From: Campylorhamphus procurvoides
Lineage: Eukaryota; Chordata; Aves; Passeriformes; Dendrocolaptidae
Assembly: GCA_013396655.1 (NCBI GenBank)
Contig: WBMV01009291.1
Coordinates: 197,880-261,879 of the forward strand
DNA length: 64,000 bases
Reading direction: 5' to 3'
Shown here in pieces: positions 1 through 14,901 of the stretch. The notes under the pieces were generated by a model. It saw only the letters and a list, made by a program, of their open reading frames with translations. It searched no databases and was not told the DNA's origin. Made by a program: the position numbers and the translations under genes. Every line of letters starts with the position of its first letter. Position 1 is the first letter of the stretch.

Positions 1-2172
<2,172 letters not shown>

Positions 2173-2250
2173 GACATAGATATGTATTACCCTGAAACAG
2201 ATACACCTGCAATGGCCAGAACCTCAAACCTTAATGAGGAACTTGGGCAG
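2173..2250 (+). CDS. ATP8A2: ATP8A2 exon: M4 to P-domain stalk
   Basis: Exactly 26 codons in phase 0 on both sides. The peptide starts [19 protein letters not shown] and ends LNEELGQ, corresponding to about residues 384-409. This is the cytoplasmic stalk that leads from M4 to the phosphorylation loop. [10 protein letters not shown] is nearly invariant in P4-ATPases and precedes the DKTGT motif by a fixed distance. The acceptor is ATTTCAG and the donor GTAACA. Residues DMYY and NDTPAM-like context fit ATP8A2 better than the ATP8A1 DMHYEPTDT form. Confidence 0.95.
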
Positions 2251-3792
<1,542 letters not shown>

Positions 3793-3837
3793 TCACTTTC
3801 CTGAGCTGGAAAGAGAACGCTCATCAGAAGACTTCAG
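3793..3837 (+). CDS. ATP8A2: ATP8A2 short exon: P-to-N-domain linker
   Basis: Short 45-nt exon. Its first base completes the Gly codon of the previous exon and its last two bases (AG) begin a Ser codon. The peptide is HFPELERERSSEDF, matching the ATP8A2 linker that follows VTYG. It is the start of the variable linker into the nucleotide-binding domain, at about residues 440-454. The acceptor is TCCCTCAG and the donor GTAAAT. In the paralogue ATP8A1 this linker region is alternatively spliced, so length variation here would be tolerated. Confidence 0.92.
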
Positions 3838-5130
3838 GTAAATATATTCCATGATGTTTGTGCTCTGTATAGCAAAGTGGGTACAGTCTATATAAAGACT
3901 GCTTTCCAGTTTGGAACTGGAAGAAGCCCAAGGGAGCAATGTGTTTGAGTAAAATGGTTTTTCAGTGGGAGCCTAATGCAGAGTTGGTGGGCGGTGATGG
4001 ATTTTCTCTTCTGCATAGAGAGATGGTGTGCGAAGGGGGTGAGGAATAGGCAGTGGCGGGGGTGGCTGGGATGCTAATGTAGTACTTATTTATAAATGCA
4101 GACAGTCAAGTTAAAAGGGAGAAGTAAACTGCTTTGCAGTAACCTTATCCTCTAGCTAGAGACTGAATGTTACTCTTTTTAGTCACGAAGTTCAGATCTG
4201 ATGAGAAGAAAATGGGCTTCTTTATTAAAACGCTATGTTTTAGCAATTTAGCTGGGAGAAAGCTTGACATATAGGTGTATCATGATGAAAATATCCCACT
4301 CCTTTTTATTCAGAACTTTAATGAATAAAGGTAATAGATCTGTCCCATTTCATAGAAACAAATGAAGACCCAGGGGTGTTACGTGGGTGTCAGTGTAGCA
4401 TGTCGAGATTATTGGAAAGAGGGGGTAGAGCCAGAGAGGACTGACATGGATTTGCATGGCAAATATAGGCAAGAAGTGAGTTCCCACCCAAGAAACAGGT
4501 AACAACTGAAGGTTGTTGGAAAAGCACCTGCTTACGAGCTAAGCCAGACTTCTCCACTGGCACGACTTGTTTTTATGATCATCTTTTAAGAAGGTGACCC
4601 TATGATATGTTGCTCCCTCTGCTGAGATGTAATTTCTACTCATGCCTCTTTTCTTCCAATGTATTGCTGTTTCTTTAATAGCCATCTTTTGTTTCCTTGT
4701 ACTTTTCTAATCAGTTCTGTGGAAGTTTCTTCCAGGTACTTAAGTGGGGTACTCAGACTTAAAATCCTCCAGGGGTCAGCTTTTGAAGCAGAACTTTGAC
4801 TAGGGAGGGAGCTTAGGGATATTGAACTTTGATCTATTTTATAAGCAATTTGCCTTGAAATGCATTTATTTCAAGTATGCTTAAAAACAGTTTTTGCTGC
4901 ATCTGTCCCAGGAGGTGCATTGACACTTGAAACTTCTCAAATACAGTCATAAATATTCCTTGATGCTACTCATGTTGGCACTTTCTGCATTACTCATGTG
5001 ATCTTTTCACAATACTTTCAAGGGCACTGAGTCTTATTTTGTTTTTTAAACCTGCTTTGTGAGAAAATAGATGAAGTATTAAGATTGGCAGTGTTGCCTC
5101 TTGTTTGAATATGCTTGTTTTGCTCTGCAG
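3838..5130 (+). other. ATP8A2: ATP8A2 intron
   Basis: Phase-2 intron of 1293 bp from GTAAAT to TTTTGCTCTGCAG. It contains G-rich patches near 4030-4070 but no recognised repeat, RNA gene or extra exon. Confidence 0.85.
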
Positions 5131-5206
5131 CCAGCTACCTCCTTCCACCAGTGAATCATGTGAATTTGATGACCCAAGACTGCTGCAAAACATTGAAAAT
5201 GATCAT
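5131..5206 (+). CDS. ATP8A2: ATP8A2 exon: acidic linker before N domain
   Basis: 76 nt. The first base closes the split Ser codon, followed by 25 codons ending in phase 0. The peptide begins QLPPSTSESCEFDDPRLLQN and ends IENDH. FDDPRLL-NIE is the conserved ATP8A2 linker, while ATP8A1 has FSDSSLLENLQ here. It ends at about residue 479, immediately before the [14 protein letters not shown] helix of the N domain. The donor GTAAGT is a perfect consensus. The next constitutive exon is 6.5 kb away, and a candidate cassette exon of the same phase lies between them at 8919-8996. Confidence 0.94.
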
Positions 5207-8200
5207 GTAAGTCTCCTCTGAATACCTCTTGAATGTCCTACTCTAGGCCTGTCTGGAATTGAATGCTGATTAAATCTATTTGTGTGGTTAAGTCTGCTCC
5301 ATGTGTGTCATGCAAGCACAGAAGGGGTAAAAGGCAATCAAAATAGCTCCCTCCAACGCCTTTCTGCCCACTTGTCTTACTACTGAATTAAAGAAGCAAT
5401 GCCATCAATATGGATACCAGCTATCTATACGAACAAGTTCTGTATCCTGGTATATATGGAAAGTAATGTTTTTGTAGCAAGTAATGATAGAAATTGTAGT
5501 TCTGAAAAAGAAAAATTGAGTGTTCAAATAGCCATACTGTTAAAATACTGGTTTTGACAGTAATCTATAGCATTAGATGGTGGTTTTGGTATGAGCCTTG
5601 CTTTAAGTATTGAAAATGTTTGGAATTCCAGTTATGTAAAGGATGTAAGGGATGGGACTTAATTATAAATCTAAGCTTAGCGTGAGGCATAGTGATTAGT
5701 AATTTTAGCCTAAGTGGTTGAGTCCTAAAGGGACATAATCTTTAGAGTGTCAGTTCACTGTTTATTCAGAAATCACGCGGCTATGAAGTGTCGGACTGGA
5801 CACCAGACAATTCAAACACTTGCAAAAAGCATGACCCTTGTTCTCTGCAGGCTGTCTCACAGTATGGGTTCTGAGCATTAGCAAGCACAAACTCCATCAG
5901 CTGATTGTTCTTCTTAAACGATATAGCTTCTCTAACTGGTTAAATTTAGTTATGAGCATCTGAAATATAGTTACAACATAATGTTTTTGTGCAGGAAAGC
6001 TCTGCTTGCTTTCTGCTGTACAGTACTTAAGAACTTGAAACACAGCATGGTAGAAGTACCTGAAGGCATACTTTATTACTTGAGGTGGCACTGAGTATTC
6101 CTCACAGTGATGGAGCCTAGAGGTGGATCCTGTGCTCTAACCTCCATTGAGGTGATCCTCCCAGGACAGTGCATCGGTTTCCTATGTGGCTTTTGTCATC
6201 ATGTGCATTGGAAGGATTTTCACTGAATATAACTTGCAGCTAAGATTTGGATATCGTCCTGTTTCTTTGTGTCCTGTGTGTTCATTTATGGCTACAGTTA
6301 TGGCTTATGGCAGCTGCTGACTCCAGGCATTCATTCTGGTTAATGTGTAGGCTGCAGATAAAGTTCGTTTGCAGTCTTGCTGGCTGCTGTTTTAGGCACC
6401 TGTACAGAGAAGTGTTCAGTATATTTAATAGACTCACCAGAGAGGACGTATCTCAAATGAGCTGTGAGTTGAAATTTCTCATCTAGCGTTGAGGTGTCCC
6501 CTTATTTTTGGGCAATCTCATTATTTGATCTCTGTGTAGAGTTTCTGCTTTAGGGAGATAGAACAGATATTTGCTTCTCTAGTAGGTAAATAAAGGATTT
6601 TGGTAGCTTCCTTAGGTGTCAATCTAGACAGGTCAGAAGTCTTTGTTCTTTGCATACTGAGCCTTATGCATCAAGCTTCCTTTTGGTTGGCAACTTAAAT
6701 AGATAAATACTCTTGTCATTGCACAGCTGACTGTTGGGCTGAGCACACAATCAGTGGGGAAGCTTCTGGCTAGGAGGACTGAAGATGTACCTTGTCTAGG
6801 CCAAAGATGTCCTTCAGAGCCTGACTGCACTGGAGGATTGGGTGCCATCTGCAGGCATGATTTAGTGTGAGACGTGGGACTGTAAGGACTACATATGAAT
6901 TGGCTTAGGTGTATTTGTCAGACTGTGTCAGGGAGATGAGGGTTGAATTGCAGGACAGTGGTAGAGGGAGGGGTCTTTGTAGGTTTTTGTATTTGGTCAG
7001 TTGCTAACATGCATAAACTGCTTTTTTCTATCTAAAACTCTCTAGTGTTTTATTTTTCATAGCTAATGGATAGGTGCAGATGCTGGTGGCAGATGTCTGA
7101 TGATTTCTACTTGTTTAGTTGATAAAACTGAAGTGTTGTAGCACAAGCTGCCTGGTGGGGTTAGGTGGTGCTATATTTAGTTGGGCAATTAATTCACTTT
7201 GAACATTTGACCTTTTGCAGATGAAGCTTTGTGTGATCTCTTACAGGCTCTCATTAAGTACTCATTGCTCTGGTCTTGAAGACTTCAGGGGTTTTTTTTC
7301 TGTCTAGTCATAAGTGTTAGTTTAGAGCTGACTCAGTGCCAAGTAATTTTCTTTCCAGGTTGAAAATAAAAAAAATTATGTACTTGTACTCATGAGACTG
7401 TCTTCCATCTGCTAGGAAGATTTTTAGCATCCTGTGTCACCTCTAAATTTCATAGCTCTTCTGGGCCACTGGTGTGTAAGGGCTGACTGATAGCCAAGTC
7501 CACTCTTGAATAGCAGTTCAAGAATTATTGCCCCATAGGAAATGTTTCAAGGAAAAATAACTTGTCTTGAGTACATGTGGAGGTTTCTTTTCGCTGCTTT
7601 GGGATTTTAATGTGGAAGAAAGTACCTAGGTTTGTCTACCTGTGCTTTTTATTTGTAACTGCTTCTGTTGGATGAACTGCAGCTGTATGAAGTGTATGAT
7701 GCTGTCTTCTCTATACAGAGAAAATGGCATAAACTCTTGGTCTAGTAAGAAAAGATCAGTTTTCTAAGACTAGAAAGAGTGCTTGAATGTGCTAGGTAGT
7801 CTTTATCTTGGTGCTTGCGAGTTGTGTATGTGCTATGAATAAACTCAACATGGAAGTGCAAGCCTGTATAGTGTGGGGTTATGTTTTACCTGATGATAAG
7901 AGAGCAGGGAACGAGGTCAAGAAGTGAGGGAACTATAGACTTGGATCTCATCCTGGTCTCCTGCATGTCCCTGAATTCTCTCTGAGCTTCATCTACAACT
8001 TCCAACTTGCCTAAGAGCTTTATTCTATGGCCCCCAAATTCTCTTGTGGCCAAAAGCAGGAAACATTGTATAGCTACAAATGCAGGAGTTGATTCAGTGA
8101 GTATGCGTGATGAGTAGCTTAGCAGCTGTCCTGGCAGAACAGACAACTGTTGTGCTCATGTTGAGCCTTTACTACCCTAAAAGTGTTTGTTTAGACCTTG

Positions 8201-11200
8201 CCAACATGCTTATTTTTGTGAAGTGTGTGGAAACTGAGGCTATTGTCCCAGCAGGCTTTGCTGAAATGACAGCTGTCATCAGCTGATTTTTAATTCCTTA
8301 GGAAAGCAGAACCAGGAAAGCATATCACCACTAACTGGGATAAAAAACTGTGATTCGGAATACAGTAGTGGGAAATCTAGGTGGTGAGAGGCTCTAGTTC
8401 AAAAAGTAACGTTGCTGGAAAATTCAGCGAACGTGTCATTTTATAGCTCATAGCTAAATTGTTAGAGCCTCAGAAATATTTTTTACTCTTTGGCTTTTGT
8501 TCTTATTATATGTGGGACTTTGCTACTGTTGTTCAAGTACAAGGGAGTGTCTTTAATTATAAGTTATATTTCAGTTGTTTTGGACAAGATAAACTTGCAT
8601 TTAACTCTCTTGTTATTCAAATGTTGATTAATATTCTCTTTGAGTCTGTGCCTGAAATATCCTGGTCCTCTCCAGTCTTAGTGACTTCTCTGTTCTGGAG
8701 GTGCCCAGCATGGCCAGATCCTCACACTGCTCTCCAGATATTTTAGTGAACTAAGCAGTAGGAAGTTCAGATCTTTTTAAGATGGTGAGTCATAATTCTC
8801 CTTGATGATCAAGTACATAAGTATTTTTGCAGTTGTCCTTGGCAGAATTTACCACGACTATGTGAAGGAGTAAGCTCAAATTGTTAGACTGCTTTAATAT
8901 CTCATTGGCCCTTGCTAGGCTACTCGATCAAAACGCCGTGAGTCGTGCTCACCTGGAGATACTATGAATGGAGGCACTGATCTCATACTGCTGCAAGTAA
9001 GAGATGAAATAATCTTTAACTTTACATGCAGCTTCCTTCTAGCCTTGTCATACCCTGAACAGTTGGTTAGAGAAAAGTAGTTTGTCTTCAGAGTGACAAG
9101 GCGCAGATGAGGACATGTGTGACTAATGTGCAGATATGTAGCTCTGCAGAGTGCAGTTTGCTCCCCAAAAGACTGAAGTTTTGCTCAGTGTTTTGTTCCT
9201 CTGAATGAGGGAAACATGAAGGAATAAGAAGTTGTGATGCAGCTTCCTTATCAGTGGTCTGTTCCTTGCTTGATGATGAATAATGCTGTGCCTTCTAGTT
9301 AGCTGAACTTTGCTTTCACTGAGGATAATGCTTTGTAAATAACAATCCAGAAATTGCTTCCAAAAATAGGAGATTGTTTGTGTGTATGTGGTTCTTAGCT
9401 TGGAGGAGCAGTACACAATTTTTTCATGGATGTTTGAGAAAAAAAAGAATCCCAAACCACAGAAAGAAGTGCAGTGGCTTTTACCCAGGGTTGTTGCCAT
9501 ACAGGGAGAAAAATGAGGGGAAAAAGGCACTGAAAATGAAAACTACTTGTTGGTAGGACTGATGAAAAGAGACTAAAATACGCAAAGTTTTTTCCAACTA
9601 CAGATGAATAGAGATGGAAATAAGGCTGGCCATAACAAATGAGGAGGCAGGAAGTGTCTCTGAGATTATCAGTAAGAATTCGACTACTCAAATGTCAGAC
9701 TTGACAGAGGAAAATAAGTAATGAAGTAGAATCATTAACCTGTGTGATTTCTGTCTTGTGCTGGTGTTGAACTTGGCATGCAGGAAGGGATGTGTTGCCA
9801 CAGAACCCGTTGATGTATTTTCTGTTCACAGATCTGAAGTAGAAATTTGAATGCTCTACCCTGATTCATGCCTGTGCAACAAATATTGTCAGTGCTGGAA
9901 CAATATAGAAAGGAAACAAGTGACAGCTGTGTGGAGGAGCTGTTGTGATAAGCTGGGCCTTTGGTGCTCTGTTGCAATAGAATTGGAATATTGCCCTGTA
10001 ATACATTGTGAGCTGTGAAAATATCAAGACAGCAGCAAATTATGTTGCTGACTTGAAAACATAAATATATGCGTAGGAAGGATTAAAATCCTTATGTCAT
10101 TACTGGAGACAGGTGGTTTCCAGCTGATAGAGCACATACTATGGAAACACATGAAAGTGATAAGTGTGAGAAGCGCATTGAAGTCTGTAGCAATAGATGC
10201 TGAACTAAGAATCTAGAGAGCTGTGCATTTTGAGATGGAGATAAAACTTCCCTTTCACTGGAAATAATGGAGAAGCAGCAACCTCTTGACTCTAATTAGC
10301 TGTGGACTTAACATTTTACACCCTACTCTGATTATATTCTATATGTTCATTTTCTTGAACAGTGTCTGCACCCCCAGCATGTCACAAGTTACAGCTGTTG
10401 TTATTTTAGTGGCATGTGACTGTACAATTTGGGAGTTTCAATATGCAAAGATAAAGGTTCTGTGTGAGGCAGTTACTTTGGAAATCTTCGTGACCAAGTA
10501 GATGAAGTAAAATAGGAACATGGGTCTAGGATCTTCAGTCTTATTACACTATTTTCTAATATACATATTTGTTTATACATGTTAACACAATGTTTTCCAA
10601 CTGACATGGTTTTGTGGTTTTTATAGTCATTTACTTCCTCCTAATTAAACCTTGATATGCCAGCACATAACTTCTTCTAGAAAGAACAAACTAGATGATA
10701 TTTTCAAATGCAAAAATTCTGTGAGAGTACAAATTCAAGTAAGGCTTTCTGCAGAAGTAAAACTACTAAGTTCGTATCTTAGTCACTGAGCAAGTGGCTG
10801 CTCTGATGAAAGACGCTGATGCTACCAAGGATGTATGTCATGGATGTCATGGATGTAGCAGCCCCTAGGAAGGGGAACCATATGTTCACTTCAGCTGTTT
10901 CAACCAGGCATCTTAAAGATCTGCATAAACTCTGGATGAAATTAGTAGTTTGGGTTTGGAGCTGGGCAGCTGAGTACTGTTCCTGATGGCTTTGAGACTA
11001 GAGATGCTGTGCCAGGGGCAGGGATGGGAAAGTGGGATGAAAGGGATGGGGGACTCAATTACAAATTGCTGTAGCTACAGTTGCCAGAATTGGCTGGTCA
11101 GAAGCCTGTGGTTCAAGTGCCACAGCATCTTTGCTGAGTTGCAGACCTTGTGTCTGTCTAAAAACTTGGGGATGGCTGTGAACAGCATTTTATATTCCAT

Positions 11201-11750
11201 GTTCTCATGATGCTGAATGTGTAAGGATCATTGCTTAATTTTATGCTTGGCTGGTTGCTGTAGTCCTGTGCAAGGGCACATGATGTTGCCTTCTACTGGC
11301 TATTCAGCTGCTGTCAGCTCTAGATGTTCATTGCTAATGGTGCAGCTGCATCAAGCTTAATTCTGGTATGGTTACTGTCACTCTACTGGAAGCTGCCTCA
11401 GTGGTATTTCCTATTTCCAGATTATCATCAGCTTGTGGCAGATGTCTTTGCTTATATGAAGTTTAGGGTGCTACAGAACTAATGCTTTTATATTGTGGGA
11501 GGTGAGGGAATATTCTGGCTTCTCACTTAAGCTGCAGAGAGCTGAGGTCTTTATCATTAACACTCTTAATTCATTAATGTGGGCCCTGAACTCTTCTGTC
11601 TTGATGTTCTGGGATGAAAACTGCTATATATAGAGAACAGACTATATATCTTTTTTTGTCTGTGGTACCTGTGTGATCTTCCTAGTTTACTGGACAGATG
11701 CCTTAATCTGTGTGTAATGCTAAACCTCACCCTTCTGCTGTCTTGTCTAG
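5207..11750 (+). other. ATP8A2: ATP8A2 intron (6.5 kb) holding a candidate cassette exon
   Basis: Phase-0 intron of 6544 bp. No CR1 copy was recognised. The only exon-like segment is 8919-8996. A short 9-bp tandem (TGGATGTCA unit) lies at about 10829-10857, and an antisense 135-codon open frame at 9123-9530 has no recognisable similarity. The remainder is unannotated unique-looking sequence. Confidence 0.8.
8919..8996 (+). other. ATP8A2: Candidate cassette exon of ATP8A2 (26 codons, phase 0)
   Basis: The 78-nt segment is bounded by TTGGCCCTTGCTAG on the left and by CAA followed by GTAAGA on the right. Both flanking constitutive exons meet in phase 0, and 78 is a multiple of three, so inclusion keeps the frame. 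The segment is open in that frame, reading ATRSKRRESCSPGDT and then MNGGTDLILLQ. It has four CpG dinucleotides within about 25 bp, unusual against the CpG-poor intron and typical of constrained coding sequence. Inclusion would insert a basic, Ser-rich loop after residue 479. I recognise no known ATP8A2 isoform with it. Against it, the polypyrimidine tract is weak and a 26-codon open frame is not rare. Confidence 0.4.
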
Positions 11751-11856
11751 CCCACAGCTGTACACATACATGAGTTCCTCACGCTGCTGGCTGTGTGTCA
11801 TACTGTTGTTCCTGAGAGACAAGGAAATACAATAATCTACCAGGCCTCCTCTCCAG
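11751..11856 (+). CDS. ATP8A2: ATP8A2 exon: start of nucleotide-binding domain
   Basis: 106 nt: 35 codons plus the first base of the Asp codon in SPDE. The peptide contains [16 protein letters not shown] followed by [10 protein letters not shown]. This is the first helix and strand of the N domain, about residues 480-514. YQASSPDE is strongly conserved in P4-ATPases; the Asp is completed by the next exon. The segment PTAVHIH differs from the mammalian PTAPCIQ but keeps its length. The acceptor is CTGCTGTCTTGTCTAG. The donor GTTGGT is non-consensus at +3, preceded by a good CAG. Confidence 0.94.
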
Positions 11857-13177
11857 GTTGGTTGTTGCTTTCTTTTTTGGGAGGGAAGAGTTGAAGGAGT
11901 AGAGGTTAATGAAAGGAAGGTCTGTAAATTTCTGTGAAGGTCATTGATTTTGAAAGCAGAATGTTCCCCCTAATGCTAGCAGTAGGTCTGGCATCTCCTG
12001 TCATCAGTACATGCTGCTTTTGAATGCTTTTTCCAAAATCATAAGGTCCATGATGCTTCTTTAGAGATAGGCCGGGCTCCTGATGCCTTCTGCTTTCATG
12101 AGACCTGCTACTATGGCTTTTCTGCAGGGATGAAAAGTAAAGTAAAACTTGGGAGTGTGTGGAGCTGATCTGTGGAAGTAATCATTTATTTCTGCATTAA
12201 CAATTACTTGCTTTATTTGGCCTGAGTACAAACAGTCTTGATCCAGTATCTACTTAAAGCAAAATGGGAAGTGACCAAGTGCTGGCACATGACACAGTAC
12301 AACCAGTAGCAGAGTCCTGGCCACGTTCAATTCTACCCATGACACATTTTTTTTTTCCCCTTTGAGATAGCACAGAGGTTTTGAAGGAGATAGGCATGGC
12401 CAGAATGCAGAACAGCATGACTGTGCTCTCTGTCAAGTTTATCTCTGTTAGTGAGGATATTTCTAGAATTGCTGTAGTGTTATGAGTGACAAAACAGTAT
12501 CACTTCTGATTTATGTCTTAATAGAGTGTCTGAAAAGTAAGGTGAAGAGCCCATGTAAGGAAGTTCTGTTCAGTGTGATGAACCATGAGAGACTAAGGGT
12601 ACTGCATAGACATTAGGACTGCTTGAATTGGGCACTAAATCTACATGTATGATGGTTGTGTTTAATGATACTTGCTTCTTAGTGAGGCTCTGTAAATACT
12701 TGCTGGAGGTACAAGTGTTGACTCTGGTTTCAGCTTTGTTATTTGAGCTCTTAATGACACTGCCCATTTCAGTCTCCTTTTCTATTGCACCTGAACCTAG
12801 TGCCTTTAGAGCAGAAAATGGATTAGAGGGTTATTGTAGGAATTTAGAGTAACATAGCTTTGATCTTGCTTTCAGAACAGGTATTTCCCTTTTTCATGTA
12901 GAAAAGTATGGCTTCTGCAAAGAACAGAATTTAATGCTTCAGTAGTAAGAAGATGTCTTACATGGATTGAGTACAGAGTTTGTGTAGTTGATATTGCATG
13001 GCCTTTGTAGGACTAAGCACTGAATGCTTTTGTGGAAGCATGTGCAGAGCTGCTCTAGCAGCCATACGTGGGAAAGGGGGCTTCTGTTTCAGCAGCCTGG
13101 CATATTTAAATATAGGTTTTGGAGGCCTCTCTTAGACACTAGATGAAATTTAAGCTGTTTTTTGTTTGTTTTGGCAG
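11857..13177 (+). other. ATP8A2: ATP8A2 intron
   Basis: Phase-1 intron of 1321 bp from GTTGGT to the acceptor TTTTTTGTTTGTTTTGGCAG. No repeat family or RNA gene was recognised. Confidence 0.85.
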
Positions 13178-13260
13178 ATGAAGGGGCATTAGTGAAAGGA
13201 GCAAAAAAACTTGGTTATGTCTTCACAGGACGGACTCCACACTCAGTTATCATTGATGCG
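13178..13260 (+). CDS. ATP8A2: ATP8A2 exon: N domain, [12 protein letters not shown]
   Basis: 83 nt. Two bases (AT) complete the Asp of SPDE, followed by 27 codons in frame to a phase-0 end. The peptide [20 protein letters not shown] followed by HSVIIDA matches N-domain strands of ATP8A2, about residues 516-542. KGAKKLG is the ATP8A2 form, where ATP8A1 has RAAKQLN. The donor GTAAGT at 13261 is perfect and the acceptor has a T-rich tract. Confidence 0.96.
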
Positions 13261-14851
13261 GTAAGTGGTAAATGTGTGTGGCACAGGCTGGCAAGCTTAT
13301 GAAGACCATAAACATGTCCCATGTGACTCCTGTAAGGGCCCCTTTCCAGGACCTTTAGGATGCTACATGCAAAAGGCTTTTGCATACGAGGAGAAGTTGT
13401 TTTAATCTACCTGAACATGCCAAGTCCTTTGCCCTTCCATGAGGCATGGGCAGTAGGAAGTTACAAGTGTATATGGGAAGTAACAATAGTTGTACTTGAA
13501 AAATACTTTCCTTATCTGGGAAGCACAGATGGGAACACTCATATTAGAAGCAAATTATGTTTAGTGGTTGCAATTCTTCTAAATGTTTCATTTCTTGTAT
13601 TAAAAGGGATTTTTCTTATTCTAAGATGTTCTTAAGATAATGTATCTACTTAATGAGCTCTGTATGCAGCGTGTGTATTTAATGGGTTACAGTTGATGCA
13701 GACAGTCTCAGACTCACGGGGCCCCAAGTCTCACGGGGGAGATTCAAGTTGCAGTCTAAGCTCAAGTGGCTCCAGATTTACACAGATGCAGCTTATTATG
13801 AGTAGTGGATGTATTTTTGTCCTTCCTCTTGGGTGTGTTCTTGTTCAAATTTCTTGGTACTACTGCCGGGCTAAGAACTTAAAACACATCTTCTAGGACT
13901 TGTCTCCAACTTATTAAAACTTCTCAGAAATTGCTTCTTAGTTCAAAGGAAAGAACTTAGGACGAGCAGTCATTTAGAGCTATCTAAGTGCTTCTCTCCT
14001 CTGCAGGGAAAGCCAGGCCTACGTGACCTAGTTTTATACTTGTAATACCAAGCTGGGAGCATGGTCAGTCTATAGCCAGCAATAAAAGCTGTCACTCCCA
14101 GAGGTTCCTGTGCCTCCTCATTGCCAATGTCAGTGGCAGCGCATGTAACATGGGTTGGAGATGCCTTTTGGTCTTGGAGATGTTTCTGAACTGATATGGC
14201 CTTGTAGGACATAAGTCTGTACTGCAATGAGATTTTACTGTAGCACTTTCTTTAACCACATGCTGCAAATACCACTAGAGTTCTGAGACTCCAGTAACTC
14301 CTACTGCTCCTTCTGCCTATTATACAACAGGAATGACAGGTGTTGTTAAAGCTTTTTCTTTCTCCAGGTGTGTCATGCTCAGCCCCAGCAGAGAGTTGTT
14401 GGTGATAAGGAGTTTCTCCTCAGTTAACTTTTCTTTGCCATGAAATATTCTTGTAAATTCAAGTAAAAGAACTACTAAGGAGTTCAGTCAAAGGTTATTG
14501 CACTACTAAATCTGGAGGGCATGTTTATTTTAATTTGGAAGAGAACTCACAGCCTGTAATATATCTTAGTTTATGACTGCTAAGAACTAAATATCAGCTT
14601 AGCTCTCAGAGCATGGTTATCCTATTGGAGTAAGATGCTGATTCTGTGTAATAATATAGCAGTTGTAAATGAACAATACTGGATGTTGAAGTTCATTAAG
14701 TAGGTTTCTGCATCCTGTAGCCAACAGAGGGAGCCATTGCCACATTTATTCGTACTAGGATGTATGAGAGACCCCTAATCTGCTTGTGTGTTTGCATGTG
14801 TAACAACACAATGCACATGGTACTTAAAATAGTGCATGTTTTCTCTTGTAG
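13261..14851 (+). other. ATP8A2: ATP8A2 intron
   Basis: Phase-0 intron of 1591 bp. A short duplicated TCACGGGG motif with local CpGs lies near 13716-13738. No CR1, RNA gene or additional exon was recognised. The acceptor is TTTTCTCTTGTAG. Confidence 0.85.
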
Positions 14852-14901
14852 CTGGGGAAAGAGAAAACCTTTGAAATTCTTAATGTGCTGGAGTTTTCCA
14901 G
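14852..14901 (+). CDS. ATP8A2: ATP8A2 short exon: LNVLEFSS N-domain strand
   Basis: 50 nt: 16 codons plus two bases (AG) of a split Ser codon. The peptide LGKEKTFEILNVLEFS corresponds to about residues 543-558. LNVLEFSS is near-invariant in class-1 P4-ATPases and leads into the ATP-contacting RKRMSVIVR strand of the next exon. The donor GTAAGT is perfect. Confidence 0.95.

Noticed and set aside
9123..9530. 135-codon open frame on the - strand, the longest in the window
   Set aside because: No recognisable domain, low-complexity FFFF run, and no splice or promoter context; a chance frame of this size is expected in 64 kb read six ways.
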